Shown here piece by piece: positions 37,154-47,100 of a stretch of 64,000 nt of DNA. Under the pieces are notes generated by a model. That model ran no database searches, was not told where the DNA came from, and saw only the letters and a list, made by a program, of their open reading frames with translations. This stretch comes from Takakia lepidozioides. Lineage: Eukaryota; Streptophyta; Takakiopsida; Takakiales; Takakiaceae. The translations under genes and the position numbers were made by a program. Where the stretch lies: the NCBI GenBank assembly GCA_030704615.1, contig CM060732.1, positions 74,073,053 to 74,137,052 of the forward strand. The letters are read 5' to 3'. Within the stretch, counting starts at the first letter, position 1; every line of letters starts with the position of its first letter.

Positions 37154-39604
37154 TCACATATAACTGGTCACCTTGCTGTTCAGGTCTGTGTTTCCTGTCT
37201 CCTGGGCAATTCGATTGATTGCTTGATACAGCCTGTGTCTACAATAAGGTGCCACAGCCAATAGCTGTCCAATGGTAATCTCTGCTTTGGTCTGGCATAT
37301 TACTTCAGCCAAAGTCCCTTCATTACTTTGCATGTCTGCAACTTCTTTCTTCCTTTCATCCTCACTCACTTCTTCTTCTCCATCAGAATCAGAGGAATCT
37401 GCCACAGGAATATCAGTACTCTTCTGCATTTCCCTTATGGTATCTGCCACTTCCTTGTGCAGTTCCTTCTCATCTCTCCAAGCCTCATCATCTTCAGGCA
37501 TATCACTGCCATCTTCATTATCATCATCTTCCTCAACTACTGGAGGTATTAGTTTGGCTTTGCTCTTGTTACTATCATTGTACTTACTTCTGGTACAACA
37601 CATGGCCTAACCATGTGAGCTGCCACCACTGGGCCCTCATTCACAGGAGCTCTCATCTCATTCTGGTGTCTAATCCAGAATGAACAGGCTGCCTTGCGAT
37701 GTCCTGGCTGATTACAATAGTAACACAGTTCTTCACCATTGGGTCCTCGCCCTTGGTCTGCTCTTGGATTATTTCTGTAATCCTGATTCCCTGGCTGGTA
37801 ATTCCCCTTGGATTACCCTGATAGTTGCCTCTGGAATTTCCTTGGTAATTCCCTCTTGAATTACCTCTCCCTTCCATGCCATTGTTATAACCACCAGGCC
37901 TACCATAGTGGTCCTGATCATTGTTTCTTCTTGGCTGGGGCTGCACTTGATGCACCCTTACTTGCCTAGGTTCTCTTGCAGCTGTCCTTCTGTTGTAGTA
38001 ACAATTCTCAGTAGAATGGTTATCCATTTACAGATAGTACAGTGTTTCTCCTTCATGTGGCATTCAGTGGTGGTATGGCCTTCATTCTGGCACTTTGCAC
38101 ACCAAACACCCTTCCTCCAATGTGTTGCAGCCTCTGTGGCATACTTCTTCAAGATTTCTTCTAATCTTTTCTCATAGTTATCCCTCTTCAACTTCTCCTT
38201 TCTCTTACTCTTCCTTTTCAGTTCTTGCTCTTCTTCTTCATCTGACTCATCCTCAGAGTCCTCATCATCCTTTTTCTCTCTCCTGAGCATTCCCAATTGC
38301 TCAATTCTGTTTGCAGTTTCAAATGCCTCCTCCACTGTATTATGGGGTAACATATCCACTTTCTTTGCAACTCTGGTCTTAGTCCACTCACAAACCAAGT
38401 CTTCTGTAAACCTGGTGCTGGTACACAGCCAGCTTTTTCATCATCAATTCCATCTTTTCCATATACTCCTCAACAGTTTCATGCTTCTTTTGCTTTAACT
38501 GTGTAAACTTCCATACACTTCATCCTCAGTTTTACTTGTCCTGAACCTATTTCGGAATGTTGTATTCAAGCCATTCCAGGTTAGGAAATGATTATCAGGG
38601 AATCTTGCATACCATTCACTTGCTTTCTTGATAAGTGAACAAGGAAACATCTCATCTTGGCATCATCGCCATTCTCATTGTTCACTATACACATGTGCTC
38701 AAATTGGCTAATGTGTACATCGGGATCCCCTTTTCCTGAATATATTGGAAAAATGTGGTTTTGCCCGTGTTGGTTGTAACGCCATCTGTGGCCCTACCTT
38801 CTGCCCACTGACAGGTGCTGGCACCCTTGCTGGTGCTGGACCTGTTGTTGTTGTGGTGGATCTTCCACCAAGTGGTGGCCCCTGAGCACTCCCTGCTACT
38901 GGCCCCACGATATTCACAGTATTCCCAGCTCAGTTGCACTACTTCCCACACTCCCTGTCCCCCCAGAGCCAGATCCAGGCAGCCCGCCTGATCCCCCTGA
39001 GCCGACACCTTCGTTGGCCTGTGATCCAAGTGCTCCACTTGATCCAGGTCCAACGGGTTGGGATGTCCTGGTTGTAGTCTCAACCTCAGCTGTTGGGTCT
39101 ACTTCTTCATACTCTTCTCTTCCAATTTCTTCTCTCTATTTTCATCCTCCAAGTTCTGCCCTTGGGTTTCTTCTTCACTCATGTAACTCAACTGCAATGG
39201 TGTTGAGAGTCTGAACTCTCCGTTGGCTCTGCCACATCCTCTCCTCCTTCTTCACCTTCCGCTTCAGAAACTGGAGTTCCTGCTTTTGGTGTTCCATGCC
39301 AACTCTTATCAAAGATTTCTGTCAAATCTTTTATCCAGGGATGTACCTCAGATCTTTCACCTCGTGATTGATCTTCTTCCCGTACCAATTCCCTTAATCT
39401 TTCTTGCAAAGAAAAAGAAGGAGTGGCATCCAACTCTAGTTCTTCCGGTATGGGTGATGTACTCTCTGATCTTAATGGTGTGAGAGGTCCAGATGATTCC
39501 CCTATGTCTATTCCTCTCTCCCAAAGATATGGATAATTAGCTTTCAGATAGCTTTCTCTTTTTGCTGAATATCTCTGGAGTCTAGCTTCTCTTTCATCAC
39601 TCAT
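37154..39604 (-). pseudogene. gag: gag of copy B
   Basis: Starts at ATG 39,604 (MSDEREAR) and shows the same parts as copy A: acidic start, glycine-rich stretch, gag core, three zinc knuckles and RGNYQGN repeats. Frames change near 39,190, 38,690, 38,400, 38,030 and 37,620. Confidence 0.9.
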
Positions 39605-39625
39605 GTCCCATGTCTTTCATTTCTT

Positions 39626-40171
39626 TTAATGTGGCAATAACCAAAACTCTCTTCTGTAATATCTCTCGTATATGCCTGGGTTTCTTTCAAGCTTCAATGC
39701 ACCCTTGGCTATACTAGAAGTCTCCGTTACCATATAACCATATGGCAAACAAGTCTGGAAAGCTGTTCTTGGTGTGAGTTTGATCCACAAAATATCCTTT
39801 GGAATCCAATTCTTTACCAGTACAAGCTCTTCATGCATATGAGTATAAACATTCACCTTTCTTTCCTCCCAGCCTTCAAACTCTACTCGCTTAATGGATA
39901 GCAATGCTATCACATAAACCAGTGTTGGTAACCAACGTGCTCTTCCTCTACAGGCCACCTGATAAATCTTTATCACTCCTTTCTCCAGACCCCACTCAGG
40001 GTCAGCATCATGCACTCTCTTAAGAATGTTTTCTTTACAACCGTCTGGCAATTCCAAGAACCTCTGAAAGAATCGTTTGGACAATCTTTCCTTCTCAGTT
40101 TCACAGGGAATTTGATTCACATCAAATTCTTTAATTCTCCATCCACCATGATCCCACCAGATGCCTGTCAC
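39626..40171 (-). CDS. ORF0 of copy B
   Basis: A 181-codon frame between the primer site and gag, unbroken here. It is conserved with copy A, e.g. FFQRFLELPDGCKENIL and KNWIPKDILWIKLTP. The listed left edge is a GTG; in this copy one base is missing near the primer site, so the LTR ATG used in copy A is out of frame. No domain recognised. Both copies keep it despite decay elsewhere, which suggests it mattered to the active ancestor. Confidence 0.7.
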   Translation of the reverse strand: MTGIWWDHGGWRIKEFDVNQIPCETEKERLSKRFFQRFLELPDGCKENILKRVHDADPEWGLEKGVIKIYQVACRGRARWLPTLVYVIALLSIKRVEFEGWEERKVNVYTHMHEELVLVKNWIPKDILWIKLTPRTAFQTCLPYGYMVTETSSIAKGALKLERNPGIYERYYRREFWLLPH

Positions 40172-40193
40172 ATCTGGTTGTTCATGACCCAGT

Positions 40194-40212
40194 TCCCAGT
40201 ATGGTCGCCAAA
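40194..40212 (-). other. Primer-binding site of copy B
   Basis: On the minus strand TTTGGCGACCATACTGGG directly follows the 5' LTR, matching copy A. Confidence 0.75.
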
Positions 40213-41213
40213 TGTCGCGCGGCTTTTACTCACCCATCCCTTCGCTATCCGAGGTGGGAACTCCAAGATAGAAGAGTTGGAAATCTCTAAGCACTCAGCC
40301 CGCTCAGAACAATCAGTCATCGACCTACCGCGAGTGTATCATGGGGTGTTTCCTATTTGTAACTCCTTCCCACATTCATTTAGCGAGTTACCTTACTATC
40401 TGCAATTAAGTATCAGTTTGCTTAGAATTCTATCAAGTTCCATCCTTCATTCCACAGCTTCACTCAGGTCTCTCTACACAGTGTGAGTATGAAGTATGTA
40501 TCAGATTAATATCTATCAAGTATCAGGCTGAAGCCATGGTGTCTCTAATCTACTCTACATTACAATTCTACAGCTTGCATTCATCAAGTAACAACAGATC
40601 GTCACTTCTCCTACTGCGTGCTCTTCATCTTTCTACTCAGAGATGCGCTCTCCGCTTCATTTCCCCCCAGTGATGTCCGAAGTCATCCCAGAAGCAATCC
40701 TCTTCCCCCAGAAGTGATCCCCCTCGATGTCCCCGCTTCCCGCTTATCTCTTTACTAGCCGTTCTAACCGCTTTCCTAACTAACCGTTATATTTGTAATA
40801 CACGTTCTTTTTTCCGATGTCGTTCCCCCACTGTCGTTCCCTGCCAATGGTAACTATTCCCCAGCTGTGCCGAGCTGTGACTGGCTGTATCAGGCTGTGG
40901 CGGGCTGTGACTGGCTGTGTCGGGCTGTGTAGGACTGTGCGAAGCTGTGGCGGCTGTGTCGGGCTGTGACGGGCTGTGTTGGACTGTGTCGAGCTTGTCG
41001 GGCTATGTCGAGCTATGAGTGGCTGTGCGACTGTGTCGGGCTGTGTCGGGCTGTGTCGAGCGTGTTAAGCTGTGACTGGCTGTGTGACTGTGACGGGCTG
41101 TGACTGGTCTATGTAAAAAAATAAGGGTACCCTTTGGAACCCATAAAAAATGTCTAAGTCCCAGACCCCACAGAACTCATAAAAGTGCCCAAGTCCCTGG
41201 CAGTTCTCTAACA
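40213..41213 (-). repeat. 5' LTR of copy B (1,001 bp)
   Basis: The longest of the four LTRs. The extra length is in the GGCTGTG tract (~40,865-41,105), which is about 240 bp here against ~155 bp in its partner. Confidence 0.95.
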
Positions 41214-41700
41214 AGCCACCCTACGGACTTAGCCATTTTCGGAGCCCTGACTGGAAATTCGGCGCCATTTTCCCAGGTCCGGCCCGAAAATGGCTAAGTC
41301 CCAGAACGGCAATAGGCCCAGAACTGGAAAAAATGGCGCCGAATTTCCAGTTCAGGGCCAGCCACCCTAGGGACTTAGCCATTTTCGGAGCCCTGACTGG
41401 AAATTCGGCGCCATTTTCCCAGGTCCAGCCCAAAAATGGCTAAGTCCCAGAACGGCAATAGGGCCCAGAACTGGAAAAATGGCGCCGAATTTCCAGTTCA
41501 GGGCCAGCCACCCTAGGGACTTAGCCATTTTCGGAGCCCTGACTGGAAATTCGGCGCCATTTTCCCAGGTCCGGCCCGAAAATGGCTTAGTCCCATATGG
41601 CCTTGACCTGGAAAAATGGCGCCGAATTTCCAGTTCAGGGCCAGCCACCCTAGGGACTTAGCCATTTTCAGAGCCCTAATCTGGAAATTCGGCGAAAAAT
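41214..41700. repeat. 146-bp satellite built from inverted half-units
   Basis: Unit starts (GCCACCCTA) at 41,215, 41,361, 41,507 and 41,644 give periods of 146, 146 and 137 bp. Each unit holds two ~75-bp halves facing each other: GGGACTTAGCCATTTTCGG and its near-reverse AAAATGGCTAAGTCCC, and likewise two copies of the GGCGCC palindrome core. Copy B interrupts the first unit. It lies between the first and middle pieces of the methyltransferase-like gene, so probably in an intron. Confidence 0.9.
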
Positions 41701-43064
41701 GCAAGGACTGTAAGGAAGGCATCGCGTATGTACCTATACAGAAGGCGCATTGCTGCTTTGTCCGCGTTTGGTTGGTCGGTGAACTCGTGGCTCCGGCGGG
41801 CATGTGGTATCTCCCGAAAGAATAGGTCGGTTTTGTAGAGCAGAAAGTACCTCGTCACATAGTCGCATAGGCTCTCTGCTGCAGGAGAAATCTCCATCTT
41901 GAACTGATGTGCTTGTGTGTCCAGCTGCTCTTGCGCATTCGTCGTCACCTATGGAGATTCTCCATCAGATCGCATTGCTGAAAAAATACAATGAATCCAC
42001 CCCTTACAAGAGTAGAAGCGCCAAACGAAGCGTGGGGAAGTACCTGAAACCACCATGTCATGCGGTTCATCCACATGTCGAATGTGGGGTCAGACAGTTT
42101 GTCCGGTTTGGGGAAGCTCCACATGTCCCTTGTACTTTGGGAACCATTCCAGATTTGGAGCCACCGGGTCTGTCCAACCACCCAGCATATTCGTAAGCGC
42201 CAAACACCACAAAACGAGTTGTTGCCACCACAATTTGGTTAAGAATGTATCACCTTTTCTGCACCATCCACACAGGATGTGGCTAGACGATGGAGCTTCT
42301 CCAATGTCATCATGGGCTTCAGAGCGCGGGAGTAGTGCTTCCCCACCTCCACCAAAAGTCGACACCAAGAGCGGGATCAGCTATGGCCACGTACTTTACC
42401 ATCCGCGACTTGTACTTTATGCGGCCCTCACCTCCGCAGCTTTGAGATACGATTCGAGTGCCGGGAGGGTTAGATTCTTCTCCTCTGACTCCATGTAGAA
42501 CCTCCGCGCATGTGCCAAATCCTGCTGAATTTTCGTCTATCAAGAATGCGCATATAAGATTAGAGATCCTGCTCAACACTTTTTCTTCTATTGGGGGAGA
42601 AGAGACAGATTAGCTCAACAAAATAGTCAGGAGCTTTACCCAAAATATGTAGTCCACCATGGCGTCCATGCTCAGCCTATACCATGTTCTGTCTGCCTTT
42701 GCCTCCGACTTGCGCAGGAGGTCGGCACTGAGCGAATTGGCAAACTCTTGCACCCCCTGCTTCCCGACATCCTTCACTCGGAAGAGCATACGGGACAAGT
42801 TGGTGGCAATGAAGGCATTCTCAGTCACCCTGCAATGCCACATTTCCATCAAACAATTCTGAAATGGGAATTTACAACAAATATGAGGATTCGCAATGAA
42901 ATGACTTACAATCGGATGGGTCCAAAAGCAAGAGGCGTTGTAACTTACGAGTTGATGTCCGCCATTGCAACTTTGAGAAGACTGCGATCTTTGGGCCCCG
43001 CAACCTTCAGCACAACACACTCCACGGCGAAATGCCAATCGAGGTCGTTGGGGTGGGCTTTGAA
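41701..43064 (-). pseudogene. Amino-methyltransferase-like gene, N-terminal piece with clean introns
   Basis: At least three exons splice in frame: 43,064-42,949 (DLDWHFAVECVVLKVAGPKD, ends DIN-S at GTAAGT); 42,829-42,640 (VTENAFIATNLSRMLFRVKD ... VDYIFW, donor GTAAAG); 42,536-42,432 (TKIQQDLAHARRFYMESEEK, donor GTGAGG). Further exon-like frames follow: KHYSRALKPMMTLEKLHRL near 42,330-42,260, DPTFDMWMNRMTWWFQ near 42,075, and QEQLDTQAHQFKMEIS ... RRSHEFTDQPNADK near 41,930-41,740. No stops occur inside the first three exons. I do not recognise the domain. It is joined to the methyltransferase piece by strand and order only, and could be a separate gene. Confidence 0.5.
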
Positions 43065-43099
43065 CTAGAAGCATTCGTGTCATTTACCACTGGGGTAAC

Positions 43100-44190
43100 G
43101 ACTCATTTTGAGTCGTAAAAGTCAAAAAACTGGGATCGACTGGAAGTTACAACAGCTAGTTACAACAGACGTGGTAGTTGGGTTGGACATCCAAGGATTG
43201 GAGTGGTAAAGGATGCAGATGCGCGAACAATTGCTCAGCGATTAATGCAATTAATGCTGAAGAACCACATGGCGTAACCAGGCGGGCCGCCCGTGTGTCT
43301 GACCTTTTGGGCTGACTTTAACTTTTCCCTCCGGATGAGTGGACTGACTCACCCGGGGCGCGGTGACACATGGACGCGGACGTGGATGCGGACGTGGATG
43401 CCGATGTGGCGGCGCCGCGACGAGCGGAAATGCTGCGGCATGGCCACGGGCCCAAGACGCCACATCGCAGTCGGCCACATCACTTGGAGTGCTGCATGTG
43501 ACGTCGCAACAGCCACTGGCGAAGTCGACTGCACAACTTCCAGCAGACGAATCCACGGGGACCACGTGGAGAGTGTGTGGGTCGACGCGTGGCGTTGTCC
43601 CCACGCAATGGCAGTGACGGGTACGACTGCTAATGGAAAGACGCAGAGTGCTTGTGCCATCTCGGGACTGCTTTGGCCAACTCCGCTGCCACTGTGCTAG
43701 TTGGTTGCACTACAGTAGAAAGCACGAAAAATGAGCACTTGTAGTGGTTTGTGTGAGTTTCCAACTGACCTGCATTCTAAGCTGAAAATATGGTTCTGAT
43801 GCATTCTACTGGTTTTAGTGGTTCACCCATATGCAGGGGGAATTGAGAAGCAATGATACTGGGTGAGACTCAGAACACAGACCACGATGCATGCACAACA
43901 TCACGCTAATGAACCAAATAGACGAGGCAACAGGGAGACCAAAGACCATCACACATACACATAGAAGGTGGACGGACACGACGACAAGTCAGGAAATGTG
44001 ATATTACATTCAAATTAGAGACCGTCACGGCACACCTGCATATGAGCAAGACTAAATGCCAACATACATGGTTGCCGGACATCACTTAAACTGTCATGGC
44101 CCAAATGTTCAAAACTGGTAACGTGAGTATCACACTTCTATGAGTATCATTACACACCCAACAGGGACTACAAACATGAAATGTCACTTG
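43100..44190. other. No recognised gene; GC-rich block and small hairpin
   Basis: 43,250-43,690 is GC-rich with short acgtggatgcgg repeats, and is open in several frames without a known domain. A ~40-bp inverted pair CACTACAG...TTGTAGTG lies at ~43,707-43,746. The rest looks non-coding. Confidence 0.4.
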
Positions 44191-44196
44191 ATACTT

Positions 44197-47100
44197 TCAC
44201 CTTTCCTCATACTCTTCTCTGGCCACAGAGTCACCGTGCCTTTCACGTGCGCTAGTGTGGTCTGGGGGGGGGGCATCGTCCACATTTGGGCAAGGCAATG
44301 TAACACTTGGAAGCATGATCTCGTGGACTTTCACCTTGTACCACCGGATCGAATGTCCTTGTAGTGGAACTTGTCAACCCCGGCTATTCCCACCACTTCC
44401 GCCTTGGCGGCGGCTGTCTTTGACCGCTTATCATGGGGGTTCAGGAGAAACACAAGATTTGATATCTGCAGACACCAACATCAGGGTCCACTCAACAACA
44501 AACATAGCAATGACAGGGTGAAAGTCAAGCGCAGCTGGGCATGGAAACAATCTTGGTTGCCACAATACTGAATCAGCAGCAAATTCACGGTCTACCAACG
44601 TACCTTGAAGCGAAGCTCGTCGCTGAGGATGGCAACTGAGGAAAGCTGCCCACGTGTCTCTCAACTGCAGCAAAAAAGAGGTTTAGTCAGACGGATAAGA
44701 ATAACAGGAACTCTGGTGGTTGCAATGGTATAAACACACCTCCACGGAGCAAGCTAACAAACACCCTGCTCAGACCCTACACACTACAACTTCCTAGCAA
44801 AAATAACCCTACTAAAAACCAGCCAGGCAAAGCAAGGAGCCATGAATGCATGCCTGGGGAACCACGTCCTGCTGCGATGATGGTGCCGGGGACAGCCCAC
44901 TCATCTTGCTCACCTGCAATGAATACACATTGCAACGCTTCAGGAAGTGTATCCATAATGGAAACCAACCAAGTTTGCGGAGAGGGGCTGGGAACAACCA
45001 TACCTTGGGCGCTGCCTCCTCATGCCGGGGGGGGAATCCGGAATGCTGCCGCCGTAGCACTATGGTCCTAGGCGCAGGACCCACCTTCTTCACATTCGAC
45101 CCACTGCCACTCCCTGTACATGTGGTCCCTGCAAAACATATAGTGCCAGCCTTGCGTGAGAGGGCATCCGGGGGGAACAAAACAAACATGGACTTTGGCT
45201 TCGATGTGATGTTGCAAACAGTAAGGTTAGTTTCACCTGCTTGGGCGCAGAAGTACTTCCCCCAACGACCCCATCCTCTCCCACATTCAAGCTGCCAGTC
45301 GGGGTCAGCTTCCCCGTGCTTGTGAAGACACGCACATCCTTGGAGCAAAACAAATCTTGGCAGTAGGGCCAGACTGTTTCTAAAAGGTAGTCTGAATCGG
45401 GCCCCTCACTGACATTGCCAGTGACATCAAACGACAATGGATGGACATGTTCAAAGGGGAGTTCCCCCTCCCCTTGTGTGGTGAATCATCCACTAGGAGG
45501 GTGTTGGATTCGTTAAATCCAGAAAATTCCGACCACACCCTCGACAGTCTCTTCTGTAAGTTCTGTATGGCAGGCCCTTTTGTGGGGTATGGCTCTGTCA
45601 AGGGATCACACTCCTCTTGTGACCACACAAAGAGGGGAGAACCCTTGACCCCCTGCATCACCACTTTGAAGATGTCTGCAACATTCCCCTTGGAAGCACA
45701 AGACCATATCCCAACGTAGAAATACCGGAAGAGAAGGTTTAAAAACTCGCAGACCTGGGGCCTTGGGAAAACATACTTGTTGGCGGTCAACACCCATGGC
45801 CAATGACGCCTCGGGTTGGGCTGAAAGTTAGGAATAGAGTGGCACAGGATCCCGTTCAGGTCTAGAACAATTAGTTTTGACTTTTCTATGAAATGAGCTT
45901 TTGAAGGGGTGTCACGGGGTCTCACCTTAGTGGGTTGGGAGACAGCAGTCACCCCGGAGGGCAAAGTTTCGGTCCCCCTGCAGCCTGGACCAGGCAAACT
46001 ACCACCCTCTCCCCCTACAGCTTCCCCTTTTCCCCCATCATGAGCAATGACCCCCCCATCGTGCTTCCATTCCCCTCTCCCGCTCCGCAGAGAGAGCCGC
46101 AACCCTCTCCGGGGCCCCGATGCGGGCTGCCATTGAGTTCCCCGCTCCCTACGCATACAAACACCCACCCGTACTGTTAAAAACCAGAAGAAGAGGCCGA
46201 ATGTGTAGGATTTCAGGCATTCGGAGATGGCTGGGTTTGGCATAACACCCCTCCTGTACCATGCGTGGGGACCCCACATACCCACCAAATCTTAGTACAA
46301 CAACAGATTCATGAATGGAAACCGGACTTCAAAACATACCTGGCTCAAAACAGACTCTGATGGGGTGCCAGTCGCAGCATTCTTGCACTCCGCCCCGAGC
46401 TCGGACAGTGACGGGCTCCGCGCTTTGCGTCTTTTCTGTATTTGCCCATCCACACACTGTCAGTACAAAATGCCAGGAGCATATGGACAAAGCACTGCCC
46501 TGCATATCACATAACAACTAATTTTGCACAAGCAATAAAACCCACTCGTGGGTGTCTCTTCCATTAGAACATGCCACAACGTAAGAGCAATGAGAAGGGG
46601 GTGAGGGAGATTACCAAACGGGCTGCTTGGCCTGCAACTCCTGCCCAAAAACTGAAAAGGAGAGGGACAGAATGTCCTCATAACATGTAAGCCCATTCAT
46701 TGGTGAAGAAACAGAATGTGGGCGGGTTCACATCAGTACCACATGAAACTTACCAGGAAACAGAACATCCATCTAGGTTTTGCACATATCCAGTGGACAT
46801 CTATTCACACAATCAGCAAATGGCTGTATGGCGGAGCCCAACAACGGAGCCCCAAAAGGCCTAAAGACTCTCAATGTTGGTAAACACAGGTGCAGACACA
46901 ATTCAATTGAAAGGATATTGCAGACCTAGCCTCGTTGGAGTTATCAACGCATATAGCAAATGCGTACTCCAACGCAGGTGCAATGACGTGACAAAGCAAC
47001 ATTTCCTTGACCTAAAAACTAGTCCCTCTACACACAGTGGTAGACCTGAAGGTTTTTCCACGATGTCCTCCCCCATGTCACAAATTGAAAACATGTTCAG

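Larger units (their letters stand above)
28164..41213 (-). mobile_element. Ty3/gypsy LTR retrotransposon, copy B (13,050 bp)
   Basis: Same family and same layout as copy A, in opposite orientation. LTRs are 28,164-29,069 and 40,213-41,213. The target duplication is a perfect AGCCA (28,159-28,163 and 41,214-41,218), inside a satellite unit. Integrase and ORF0 are each in one frame here. The protease motif is broken. Confidence 0.95.

Noticed and set aside
29108-40486. Plus-strand frames across copy B (up to ~158 codons)
   Set aside because: They are shadows of the minus-strand element genes and encode no recognisable domains.
13996-41213. Copies A and B as one giant inverted repeat or a duplicated segment
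   Set aside because: Each has its own target duplication and lies in different host sequence, so they are two separate insertions.
41100-41830. Frames up to 96 codons on both strands
   Set aside because: They repeat the same peptide with each satellite unit and have no domain: a by-product of the 146-bp repeat.
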